Shown piece after piece: positions 1-9,890 of a DNA stretch of 64,000 nucleotides. Under the pieces are notes generated by a model, which searched no databases, was not told the origin of the DNA, and worked only from the letters and a program-made list of their open reading frames with translations. Position 1 is the first letter of the stretch. Every line of letters starts with the position of its first letter. The position numbers and the translations under genes are program-made. Source of the DNA: Morella rubra (taxonomy: Eukaryota; Streptophyta; Magnoliopsida; Fagales; Myricaceae); contig CM025853.1 in NCBI GenBank assembly GCA_003952965.2, forward strand, positions 6,391,128-6,455,127, in the 5' to 3' direction.

Positions 1-548
1 TCGTGTTGCAGCTTCTTGGCTCGTTGGATCTCAGTCTTGGCTCGGTTTGCTGTTCTTGGCCATTTCGTTTCTGATTCGCAGCTTCTTGGTGATTTTCTCC
101 TTCATTAAATTTGTCATATCTGATCTGACGCTGCTCCCACCGTAGAGGGTGCTATTTTTTTAGGAGCGGGTGCTATTTTTTTCCAGCGGTGATATTATTG
201 CCGTGTGGTTTTATTGATTTTTTTGGTGCCATTATTTACTGTTGGCTTAGGAGAGACACGCTGATACTTTTGCTCTGGTGGGTATTACAGTGCAGATTCC
301 CAACGTGCTGCTACAGTGCATATCTTCACTAGTGGGTGTTACATGGCTTGGGAAAGACACGTGCAGATTCCTGTCATGCTGTTACAATGCAGATTCACGT
401 GAGATACTTTTCCAATCATGAGTGTTTGATTTGTGATTTTTGGATACTATTCTCTTATTCTATTGTAGTAACGAGGCCATATTCTTGTGGGTGTTAACTC
501 TGTTGGGGGATATTATTGTTGGCGAGTGTCTTCTCTTGTATCTGTCTC

Positions 549-1247
549 ATGACGTCCAATAAGTCAGATGCATTCTTTGTCCGCCTTAATGGCAAAAATT
601 ATTCGGCTTGGGCTTTTCAGTTTAAAGTCTTTGTCACTGGCAAGGGTCTATGGGGTCATGTTGATGGCAGTAGTCTTTTGCCAGATAAAGACAAAGAAAA
701 AGAGCAACATGTGAAGTGGGTGGTCCAGGACGCTCAAGTTATGTCCTGGATTCTCGGGTCGGTTGAGCCAAATATTGTTCTGAATCTTCAACTATCCAAA
801 ACTGCTGCCGAAATGTGGAACTACTTGAAGAAGCTCTATAGTCACACAAATAATGCTCGCCGGTTTCAATTAGAGCTTGAGTTATCAACTCTTACCCAGG
901 ACAATCTCTCCATCTCAGATTTCTATTCTCTTTTCATGAATCTTTGGACTGAGTATACTGATATTGTCTATGCTACTCTACCTCCTGACGGTCTTGCTGC
1001 AGTTCAATCCGTGCATGAAACAAGTAAGAGAGATCAGTTTCTTATGAAACTCCGATCTGAATTTGAAGCCACAAGATCTAATCTCATGAATAGAGAGATT
1101 GTTCCCACTTTGGATGCATGTCTAAACGATCTCTTTCGTGAAGAGCAACGTCTTCTTACTCACACAGCCATGGACCAGCGTCAGTCCTCTTCTGCACCTG
1201 TTCCCGTGGCTTATGCTGTGCAAGGGAGAACCGCGGGAGGGACATGA
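549..1247 (+). pseudogene. copia copy A gag, N-terminal part
   Basis: The frame is open from an upstream ATG at 516, but copia gag normally begins with a short Met-Thr-Ser-type leader directly before the FxxRLxGxNYxxWAFQF motif. The ATG at 549 gives exactly that and is the preferred start. The protein resembles the copia gag (UBN2-like) fold: the NYSAWAFQF signature lies near residue 18, with a conserved tryptophan-rich helical region after it. The frame ends at 1247 just before the zinc knuckles, which continue in another frame from 1260, so gag is frameshifted. In a working element gag forms the virus-like particle in the cytoplasm. Confidence 0.85.
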
Positions 1248-1259
1248 GTACTTGTTCAG

Positions 1260-1489
1260 TGCTTCAGTTGCAAGGGATTTGGTCATTATGCTGCCAATTG
1301 CCCCAAAAAGTTTTGCAATTATTGCAAAAAACCTGGCCACATCATCAAGGAGTGCTCTATCCGACCTCCAAAGAAATCAGAAAAAGCCTACAATGTCTCA
1401 GTTGACTCTTCGAGTGCTTCTAGCTCTGCAAATACTGCTTCTCCTACACCGCATGTTCCAACTCCCATTCAGTCCATAACTCCAAAATG
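1260..1489 (+). pseudogene. copia copy A gag zinc knuckles and linker
   Basis: Two CX2CX4HX4C zinc knuckles stand in tandem at 1260-1355, the first with CFSC and the second with CNYC. A Lys/Pro patch and a Ser/Ala-rich linker follow, ending at a stop near 1488. Zinc knuckles bind the element's RNA during packaging. Two knuckles in gag occur in some copia lineages. Copy B keeps only the second one in recognisable form. The reading frame differs from that of the upstream gag segment, so the original gag has taken at least one frameshift between 1230 and 1260. Confidence 0.8.
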
Positions 1490-1927
1490 ATTCAACAAAT
1501 GATTGTTTCTGCATTCTCTGCATTAGGGGTATCAGGTAAAAAAATTTCATTCTCACAACCTTGGCATTTTGATTCTGGAGCTTCCCACCATATGACCAAT
1601 AGTATTGTTCCTCTTATCAATGTCCAAAAATATACAGGAAATCTCAAGATACGTACTGCTGATGGCAGTCCTTTGTCTATCACTGCTGTTGGTGATGTTT
1701 CTCCTTCATTAACAAATGTTTTTGTTTCTCCTGGTCTTTCTACTAATCTTGTTTCCGTGGGTCAGTTGGTCGACAATGTTGTCACGTTCAATTTTCTCAA
1801 TCTGGTTGTGTTGTGCAGGATCAAGTATCCGGAGAGGATCGCAAAGGGGCCTAAAGTGGGACGTCTTTTTCCTCTGAATCTACCCTTATCTCCATTACCT
1901 TTGAATTTTCTTTCGTCATGTCACTGA
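1487..1927 (+). pseudogene. copia copy A aspartic protease region
   Basis: The retropepsin active-site motif WHFDSGASHHMT begins at 1562 and contains the catalytic DSGA. The downstream flap-region sequence (TADGSPLSI, then the V(S)PGLSTNLVSVGQL motif near 1720-1770) is typical of copia protease. The frame shifts near 1780: copy B has one extra base there and reads on in the expected frame. The enzyme would cleave the gag-pol polyprotein. This copy is broken. Confidence 0.8.
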
Positions 1928-1940
1928 ACTTGATAACCGA

Positions 1941-2711
1941 ATGTGGCATAAACGCTTAGGGCATCCAAATACTCATGTACTTCATAGTTTGTTACATTCT
2001 GGTTTACTTGGGAATAAAGAATTGCCTTCGCTTAGTGCTATTCATTTTGATTGCAATTCCTGTAAACTTGGAAAAAGCAAAACTCTGCCTTTTCCAACTC
2101 ACACTCCTCATGAAGTTCGACCTTTTGAATTGATACATAGTGATGTGTGGGGCATGTCACCTGTCATCTCTCATGCCCACTACAAATATTTTGTCACCTT
2201 CATTGATGACTTAGTAGATTCACTTGGATATATTTTCTCCATTCTAGGACGAAGTCTTCTCTGTGTTCAAAATTTTCTGTGCTCATCTAGAAACTCAATT
2301 TTCTGCTAAGATAAAAGTTCTGCGTTCTGATAATGGGGAGAATACATGTCTAATGTTTTTCAGGAATTCCTTCAAACTAAAGGGATCATTTCTCAGCGTT
2401 CTTGCCCCTCCACACCACAACAAAATGGTGTGGCTGAGAGAAAGAATCGCCATCTCTTAGATGTTGTCCGCACACTTCTTCTTGAGTCCTCCGTGCCATC
2501 TCGCTTCTGGTGTGAAGCTCTCTCCACGGTGCTCACCTCATCAACCGCTTACCTTCTCCATCCTTGGGCAATGTATCTCCTTTCCTCCGTTTATTTGGTT
2601 ATGCTCCGTAGTATTCTAATCTTCGTACTTTTGGTTGTGTCTGCTTTGTTCATCTCCCAGCTCACGAACGCACTAAACTCACAGCTCAGTCGGTTAAGTG
2701 TGCTTTTCTAG
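1941..2711 (+). pseudogene. copia copy A pre-integrase zinc domain and integrase
   Basis: The HHCC domain starts at 1941 with MWHKRLGHP and ends with CNSCKLGKS. The integrase core then shows HSDVWG (first catalytic Asp), FIDD, and near 2325 the second catalytic region SDNG. One G is missing from the G run at about 2336-2340 compared with copy B, which shifts the frame just at the second catalytic motif. Further frames carry TPQQNGVAERKNRHLLD, the usual copia integrase motif that includes the catalytic Glu, and then the C-terminal part to about 2711. Integrase inserts the cDNA into the nuclear genome. It cannot be functional here. Confidence 0.85.
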
Positions 2712-3068
2712 GCTATTCTGTTTCCCATAAAGGATTCATCTGTTATGATCCTCACCTTCGTAGAACTCGTATTTCTCGCAATGTCGTTTTTGTGGAAAAT
2801 CAGTATTTTTTCACCACTCATTATGATCAAAACTTTCAATCACAATCTGTTTTGCCTTTGTTTTCGAATTCTTCTGCAGCTTCCTCCAGTCCACAGCCTC
2901 TCCTAGTGTATCGAAGACGTACCCCTACACCAGATCCTCCTGTGGCTTCCCTCGATCATTCCTCGACTACTGATCTGTTTCAGCTCCTACCAATGCCCTT
3001 GCACCTCTAAGACAAAGTACACGCATTCGTAGACCCCCAGATCGGTTTGGTTTCTCTTCTCCTTCTCC

Positions 3069-3686
3069 TTGATAGCTACTTTGTCTACCATTCCTATTCC
3101 CTCATCGTATAAACAGGCCATGGACCATGAGTGTTGGCAGAAAGCAATGGACGCAGAGCTCCAAGCCCTTGAAGAAAATCAAACTTGGGACATTGTGGCC
3201 TGCCCTCCTTCTGTGAAACCAATTGGCAGTAAATGGGTCTTCTTCTATCAAGCTTCGTCAGACGGATCTTTAGACCGCTACAAGGCTCGATTGGTTGCTT
3301 TTGGGAATAAACAAGAAATGGTCTAGACTATGATGAGACCTTCGCACCTGTGGCCAAGATGACCACTGTACACACACTTCTTGCACTTGCTGCCTCTCAA
3401 TCCTTGGCCTTTACATCAGATGGATGTCAAGAACACTTTCTTACATGTCGATCTCCTGGAAGAGGTTTACATGAGACTCCCTTCCGGTATGCCTACCTTT
3501 TCTCCCAATGATGTTTGTAAATTAAACCGTTCCCTATATGGTTTGAAGCAGGCTCCCCGAGCATGGTTTAAAAAATTTCGCAGCACTCTACGTGGCTTCT
3601 CATTCACCCAAAGTCAGTATAACTCATGCTCGGGGAAGCCTGCTTTAAATAACCTATTTTTTAGTAAGGAGAACACGAGTTTATAA
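3069..3686 (+). pseudogene. copia copy A reverse transcriptase, N-terminal half
   Basis: RVT_2-type reverse transcriptase pieces occur in two frames. The first (3120-3320) has WQKAMDAELQALEENQTW and a YKARLVAFGN motif. The second (3381-3620) has QMDVKNTFLH, holding the first catalytic Asp, and the LYGLKQAPRAW motif near 3535. Homology stops at about 3620, before the YVDD box, so the second half of RT and the RNase H are missing. A frameshift lies near 3325. After 3625 the sequence turns into an inverted repeat of the LKQAP region. Confidence 0.85.
3546..3649. repeat. Fold-back of the copia RT LKQAP segment
   Basis: The stretch around 3548-3566 (AGCAGGCTCCCCGAGCATG) reappears in reverse complement at 3628-3648 with one inserted base, separated by about 60 bases. 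The inverted copy also resembles the RT codons for LKQA, so it looks like a small inverted duplication of coding sequence and not a chance palindrome. It lies exactly where the RT of copy A ends. Confidence 0.65.
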
Positions 3687-4399
3687 CCGAACTTTACAAA
3701 TCATTTGGTTGCCCTTAAGGAGTAAGAAGAATGAAAGGTTCGGACATTCACCGCTGGTGAGCCGGGGCTGTGACGGGTTGCTTCGAGAGCTGTGGTGATA
3801 GTGGATCAAGTCGGAGGTGTCATGCGTTTGTTAAAGAGAAGAAACCCTGTTCTGACCCTGTAACATAATGATCCCTGCAGTTTTACGGTAAATGGGTTGT
3901 TAACCTCTTCCAGGCCGACGATCGCCATGTTAAAGAAAGCGTTATTCTTACACTTCTTTCCATAACCGATTAGCAGCGACAGCTCATGTAGCGATCGAAC
4001 CATTCGTATGAGTTTTGACGCCATGCTCCCAACTCATTTTTTATGGGCTATATAAAAACCCTCCTACCACCTATTAAAAGTTGCCATCTGACTTAAAGGC
4101 CAGGACTTGAAGCCGATCAAAATCTTTTATTAAGGCTAAGATGGCTCGCAAGTGAAAAACTCTCCAAGATAATTATTTCAAACTTGTCTTCCAATCGTAA
4201 GTTGACCACTTACTATCCTGTTATTAGTGTTTGGCTTAATATTAGCATACATTTGGCCTTCCAATATGGTGCGAACAGCCGTTCACCTACACTCAATGGT
4301 CATATTACTTGGCATAGACCTATTCGTTTATTCCCTTTTGCCTCTGTTAATAGTGCACATAGTATCCACCGAATTCTACTATTCGGTTGCTCTTAGCTA
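3666..4399. other. Unrecognised intergenic DNA
   Basis: No coding homology, terminal repeats or RNA gene could be recognised. A TATA-like CTATATAAAAACCC stretch occurs near 4048, but no gene follows it. Confidence 0.4.
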
Positions 4400-4875
4400 A
4401 ATCAAAAAAATGTCAGTAATATTGAAAATGCAGTGCTATTTGCTTACCCAGAACTGACAATCTTAGTTTGACTTTAGCTAGAAGAGACTTAACCAGCAAG
4501 TGTTTCTTCATAGCAATCAGCTCCAGGAATTGTGAATAATCTCTTCCTTGTGAGGGATCAAGCACAGAAGAGTGGAGCAGACGAAACCTCAGTCCACGGT
4601 AAAGAGCATGAGTGATGTACGGTCTTTCCACCTATAAATCTTGTGTTTGCTTCTCTTATTTTATCTCCTTACATTGTGCTACTGGTTTCTTGTTCTAAGT
4701 TTAATTTCTCTATTTGTTTTGCAATATATATTCTTGTGTTCTATCTTTTTTTGCAATCACTTCTTTTTGTGAAATTTATGGCTAGCAAACACTTTCTAAA
4801 GGGTGAGTATAAAAAAAGTTTTGAAACCCAATTCACCCCCTTTTTACGAATCCTAGGATTTACAAGAACCAGTCA
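4400..4875 (+). mobile_element. Probable copia LTR fragment
   Basis: The T-rich stretch after CCTATAAATCTTG (4630) ends in AAACCCAATTCACCCCC at about 4830, a sequence common at the 3' end of plant copia LTRs just before the primer site. A similar ending is found at 39230-39300, inside another element. No PBS or coding part follows, so it is at best a solo or truncated LTR. The left border is uncertain. Confidence 0.45.
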
Positions 4876-6302
4876 TCACCATTAAGCAACTTTTTCGTCG
4901 TTGAATAACTCTATCGATGTTATGCAGTGGTCGAACGTTGGTTGACACTGCTGCGTCGGGATTGACTATCAGCCTTTGTTAACCTCCTCCTCGTCGAAGA
5001 ACTATGTCTACTCCGACTAGAATAATTGTTGCACAAAACAACTAGGAACAGTAGGGAGAAGCATTTCACTAGCCCAAAGTGGTTGGCGATGCCGCTTCAA
5101 TGTTGACGTGAATGTTCTGTCGGCAAAGTGTGGTCGGCATTGCAGGTTTCTATCCATGTGAAGAATTGCGTCATTTTTTTGTTTTGTCGACGTTCAACTT
5201 GACGTCGTGAATGAAGCTATGGATGCCTAGACTTCTCCCGTGTTCATTTTGACGTCGTGAATGTTCTTCACTACTTCTGTCAAAGTCCTCTGTTTTCTGT
5301 GGACACTGTTAAGCAAAGTTTTATGTTGACATGAAGTAGAACGTCGTTGATGGTTCAAAGTGCTCTGTTTACCCACCGCCGTATTACATTAATTCTTGTA
5401 CCCACATAATGTTTTAGGCTTTAGAATTTGTTTCCCAGTGGTCAAAGGGCGTTGAAGAGCTCTCCTGACGACATTTATCAATAGTAGTCGCTATGTGGTA
5501 ATTTTCACACATATAGTACACAACCCACTCTGAGATAGAATTAGTCAAACGAGCCCTTCTGACAGTTTCACATCATACAGACAATAGAAAGCTCCGCCAT
5601 TATGGCCTGTTTATACGATGAGGATAGACCTAAATGTATAAGACAAATGCCTAGCATACGCCATCACCAAGTACTGAGGATAAGGCAGAAGAGGGTGACA
5701 ATCGCCAGTCCATGCGCTGCTATTAAATCCAAAAAAATTCTAGTGTCTCTGAAATGATATCGAATACATCATTCTCCAATATGCAGACAACCTTGCCTAA
5801 GATGTTAATGTGGACATTTCAATTAGACAGTTTCAAATTCGTAATATTGATTTTAACCCATTTCAATGAACCTGTTACGGGGGATTAAAATGAGGCGGGT
5901 TGATGGAGGCATGTTACTTTCGATAATCTTTTAACGATGGTAAACGTGATGCAAGTTACGCATTTCAGGGGGTAGGTGCTAATTTGGCTGATAAAATGTT
6001 ACTCGGAACGAGGGTTTTCATGTTGTGCAACCCTGAGGAATTATACCCTCAGCGTCGGCCCTGTCTGAGGGAAGGTGCATTAAAGGCTCCTACTATTTTT
6101 TATATCGAGGCCTTATGTTATTTTTTACAATTAATGATTCGTAAACCGTTCTATTTTTTATCAAGCACAAAAGCATGGAAAAATCGTGGATAAAATAAAA
6201 TTTTCATACAATAAATCCACAAGACTAGGAGAGATTCTGGTGAATATTTAATCAAAAGATTTGTCACAATTATGCAAAGTTGAGTGTACCCATAAAAACA
6301 TA
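4876..6302. other. Unrecognised spacer between the two copia copies
   Basis: Nothing identifiable was found. One open stretch of 69 codons (5984-6193, plus) has no recognisable motif. The spacer separates inverted copia copies A and B. Confidence 0.4.
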
Positions 6303-6469
6303 CTAAGGTACATCCGGTATCATTTCCCAGCTCTCCTCCACTAATTTGGAACCACCATCCCTAACAACATAAGGAAAGTGCAGAAGACAGGGGCTAGTAG
6401 AACTGAGAATAAGGTATGCCTTTGCATTATATCCATTGAATCCATAGAACCCTCTATTTACGCCGTGGG
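6303..6469 (-). other. Unidentified open stretch joined to copia B
   Basis: On the minus strand the reading frame of copia B runs past the end of copia homology (about 6475) for some 50 further codons to a stop at 6303. This tail (NRGFYGFNGYNAKAYL and onward) does not match copia. It is either chance or part of a gene flanking the truncation point. I do not recognise it. Confidence 0.3.
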
Positions 6470-6474
6470 AACAC

Positions 6475-7415
6475 TTAACAAACAAAGGCAAAACAGATTG
6501 TGATGGAAAGTTTTGATCATAATGAGTAGTGAAAAAATACTGATTTTCCACAAAAACGACATTTCGAGAAATACGAGTTCTACGAAGGTGAGGATCATAA
6601 CAGATGAATCCTTTTGGGAAACAGAATAGCCTAGAAAAGCACACTTAACCGACTGAGCTGTGAGTTTAGTGCGTTCATGAGCTGGGAGATGAACAAAGCA
6701 GACACAACCAAAAGTACGAAGATTAGAATACTGCGGAGCATAACCAAATAAACGGAGGAAAGGAGATACATTGCCCAAGGATGGAGAAGGTAAGAGGTTG
6801 ATGAGGTGAACAGCTGTGGAGAGAGCTTCACACTAGAAGCGAGATGGCACGGAGGACTCAAGAAGAAATGTGCGGACAACATCTAGGAGATGGCGATTCT
6901 TTCTCTCAACCACACTATTTTGTTGTGGTGTGGATGGGTAAGATCGCTGATAAATGGTTCTTTTAGTTTGAAGGAATTCCTGAAAAACATTATACATGTA
7001 TTCTCCCCCATTATCAGAACGCAGAACTTTTATCTTAGCAGAAAATTGAGTTTCTAGATGAGCACAGAAAATTTTGAACACAGAGAAAACCTTCGCCTTT
7101 AGAATGGAGAAAATATATCCAAGTGAATCTACTATAATCATCAATGAAGGTGACAAAATATTTGTAATGGGCATGAGAGATTACAGGTGACATGCCCCAC
7201 ACATCACTATGTATCAATTCAAAAGGTCAAACTTCATGAGGAGTGTGAGTTGGAAAAGGCAGAGTTTTGCTTTTTCCAAGTTTACAGGAATTGCAATCAA
7301 AATGAATAGCACTAAGCGAATGTGATTCTTTATTCCCAAGTAAACCAAAATGTAACAAACTATGAAGTACATGAGTATTTGGATGCCCTAAGCATTTATG
7401 CCACATTCAGTTATC
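6475..7415 (-). pseudogene. copia copy B pre-integrase and integrase
   Basis: On the minus strand the HHCC domain begins near 7410, with the Arg of the usual WHKRLGHP replaced by Cys. The core has HSDVWG at about 7217, FIDDYSRFTW, and SDNGGEY near 7010. The frame is complete over SDNGGE here, unlike in copy A. The Asn of TPQQNGV is followed by Ser in place of Gly (QQNSVVERKN) near 6920. Several frames are needed to read the domain through, so the gene is dead. It ends where copia homology ends at about 6475. Confidence 0.8.
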
Positions 7416-7860
7416 AAGTTGAACAAAATGACGAGAAATAAAATTCAAAGGTAATGGAGATAAGGGTAGATGCAGAGGAAAAAGACGTCCCACTTTAGGC
7501 CCCTTCGCGATCATCCTCCCGGATACTTGATCCTGCACAACACAACCAGATTGAGAAAATTGAACGTGACAACCATTGTCAACCAACTGACCCACGGAAA
7601 CAAGATTAGTAGAAAGACCAGGAGAAACAAAAACATTTGTTAATGAAGGAGAAACATCACCAACAGCAATGATAGACAAAGGACTGCCATCAGCAGTACG
7701 TATCTTGAGATTTCCTGTATACTTTTGGACATTGTAAGAGGAACAATACTATTGGTCATATGGTGGGAAGCTCCAGAATCAAAATACCAAGGTTGTGAGA
7801 ATGAAATTTTTTACCTGATACCCCTAATGCAGAGAATGCAGAAACAATCATTTGTTGAAT
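7407..7860 (-). pseudogene. copia copy B protease region
   Basis: The DSGASHHMT active-site motif lies on the minus strand near 7785-7760 in a different frame from the rest. The flap region and the SPGLSTNLVSVGQL motif are open from 7679 to 7407. Nucleotide identity to copy A is very high here: only a few substitutions and single-base indels over 350 bases. Confidence 0.75.
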
Positions 7861-7863
7861 CAT

Positions 7864-8061
7864 TTATGGAGTTATAGACTGAATGGGACTTGGAACATGC
7901 GGTGTAGGAGAAGCAGTATTTGCAGAGCTAGAAGCACTCGAAGAGTCAACTGAGACATTGTAGGCTTTTTCTGATTTCTTTGGAGGTCGGATAGAGCACT
8001 CCTTGATGATGTGGCCAGGTTTTTTGCAATAATTGCAAAACTTTTTGGTGAGACATCCCAA
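7864..8061 (-). pseudogene. copia copy B second zinc knuckle and linker
   Basis: An open frame of 65 codons contains CNYCKKPGHIIKEC, the second CCHC knuckle of the family, and the Ser/Ala-rich linker that ends gag. It is essentially identical to copy A. Upstream of 8050 similarity to A falls sharply and the first knuckle cannot be read. Confidence 0.8.
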
Positions 8062-9890
8062 TTAAGCTCAGAATTAATTGACCAACATTTCTATACCCAT
8101 TTCCAGCCCACTGGAAGCATGAACAGTACTCAATGTCCCTCCCGCGGTTTCTGGTGTCCCCTTGCACAGCATAAGACCACAGCGAAATCATGGAGATAGC
8201 AGAAGAGGTATTGACGCTGTGTTCTCATATGTCCCTATGTTGTCCAAAAGATAAGAAGACACGTGCTCATTTACGAAAAGAGTATCGATATTATGACATG
8301 CACTCCAAATTGCTGGAACAGTCTCTCTTTCAATGCAGAGTTAGATCTTGATGGCTTCAATTAATCAGATCGGAATATGTTTTTCATGAAGAAACTGTCT
8401 CTCTTATTGTTTCACGCATGAATCCCACTCCTAAACAATGCAAATATAAAATCAGCAAAGACGTTAGGAAACCGAAATAGGGATAATTAGACAAATGGCA
8501 CAACTCTAAAAAATCACACATATTATCCCATATCTACAAAGAACATGCGATCAGTTTCATACATCAATCCAATAGATTCATGAAAGTAGAATGATAATCT
8601 AGAGATTTGGAGAGATTGGTCCTGGTTAAGAGTTGATAAACTCAAGCGCTATTTAGAGAGAACCGATGTATCTTGCTTAAGCGGATTTTTGCTGCTGACT
8701 ATAGAGCGATTCTTCACCGGTAGTCCGTGTCCACAGGATTTCGAACATTTAGTGATTCTGTATTCCTGGCCAAACTTTCTATAAGCAGTTTTAGTTATGA
8801 AATTGAAGATCCTCAGAAACAATATTTTCGGTCAACCGACCGAAATCCAGGACATCCTCTGAAAGCAGTCCTGGCACACCCACTTCACACTGTTGCTCTT
8901 TTCTCTTATCTGGCCTCTACAACATCACCCCATAGCCACTTGTCGCCTTTTTCTCCATCTCTTATCAGTGCCCAAAACTTTAAACTGAAAAAGCCCCAAG
9001 AGCTCGATAATAATTTTTTTGCCATTCAAAGGCGGACTAAACGAATGACATACAGCACTTAGTGAGAGTCATGAGACAATACAAAGAGAAGATCACTCAT
9101 CCATTTTTAGGCCACAAATCAATGAATATCCCCCAACAAGGGTTAACACCCCATAAGTAAATTATGTCCTCGTTTTTACTACCATACGTTGAATAAGAGA
9201 TATGTAGTATCCAAGAATTTTCACAAAATGCCAAACACTTCATGATTGGAAAATATGCGGTCACGTGAAAATTCTGCATGTGTAACAGCATGACGAGCGA
9301 ATCTGCACGTTGTCTTTTCTCTATAGCCGATGTAACACCACTAGTGAAGTATATGCCACTGTAGCCAGCCACTTAGTTGAATCTGCACAGTTGGTAGAGT
9401 ACTCCAACCAGAGAACCAACAAGTCTCAGTCAGCGTGCTCTTAAGCCAACAGAATAATGTGCCCAAAAAGAAGTTCAATAAAACCCACATCGTTGGCAAT
9501 AATATCATCCGCTGGAAAAAAAATCAGCCACCCAGCTCCTAAGAAAAATAGCACCTCTAGCGTGCGTTTTAGCAGCGTACAGATCAGATATACAAACACC
9601 ATGAAGGAGAAAGTCACAGAGCTGCGAGATCAAACGAAATGGCCAAACAGCCAAATCTAGCCCAAGGACTGAGATGTTCGCAACGAAGCCAAGAAGCATT
9701 GTCGGCAACACCGAGATCGACAGCACCCATAACGAGAAAAGATCTATGCTGAAATAAAGCCCCAATAGCTGCTGGACAACGACGGGAGCCCAAGCCCACC
9801 AGGAGCACCCAGCCAGAAACAGCGGCTCTACAACACACACCCCGACGAAATAAGAACTCGCTCAGCACGCCAATACTTGCCATTAAAACC
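8062..9890 (-). pseudogene. copia copy B gag and leader, heavily scrambled
   Basis: Landmarks of the copy A gag are found in order on the minus strand: CGCCTTTGAATGGCAAAA near 9025, a GGTCGGTTGA near 8840, TTATCAACTCTTAACCAGG near 8625, and TGCTGTGCAAGGGGACACC near 8160. The intervening bases contain many one- to four-base insertions relative to A, plus some longer unrelated stretches. The leader (9080-9890) shows the same pattern. No reading frame of useful length survives. Confidence 0.7.

Larger units (their letters stand above)
1..3665 (+). mobile_element. Degenerate Ty1/copia retrotransposon, copy A
   Basis: Order seen: leader (1-548), gag (from ATG 549), two zinc knuckles, protease, GAG-pre-integrase, integrase, reverse transcriptase. 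In Ty1/copia elements integrase precedes RT, which fixes the superfamily. The 5' end runs off the window, so no 5' LTR or primer site is visible. The 3' end is lost inside RT at about 3620, where a short inverted RT-like segment begins. Many frameshifts separate the domains, so this is an inactive relic. Copy B (6470-9890, minus) is the same family. The leader and gag of A and B can be aligned base by base but with many small indels, while their pol regions are almost identical. Confidence 0.9.
6470..9890 (-). mobile_element. Degenerate Ty1/copia retrotransposon, copy B
   Basis: Same family as copy A but inverted. On the minus strand, 9890-9080 is the leader, 9075-8190 a badly broken gag, 8061-7864 the second zinc knuckle and linker, 7860-7400 protease, 7415-6640 pre-integrase and integrase, and 6640-6475 the start of the integrase-RT linker. 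RT and RNase H are absent. From 8050 downwards it is almost identical to copy A. From 8050 upwards it aligns only with many single-base insertions. No LTR or primer site is seen at the 9890 end. Confidence 0.9.

Noticed and set aside
3660..4040. Ribosomal or organellar DNA fragment, suspected from the higher GC content and lack of coding sequence
   Set aside because: No recognisable rRNA, tRNA or organelle gene segment could be identified.
9505..9883. Two overlapping minus-strand frames of 90-110 codons that look like a small membrane protein
   Set aside because: The DNA aligns with the non-coding leader of copia copy A (1-235), so the frames are chance openings in copia B.
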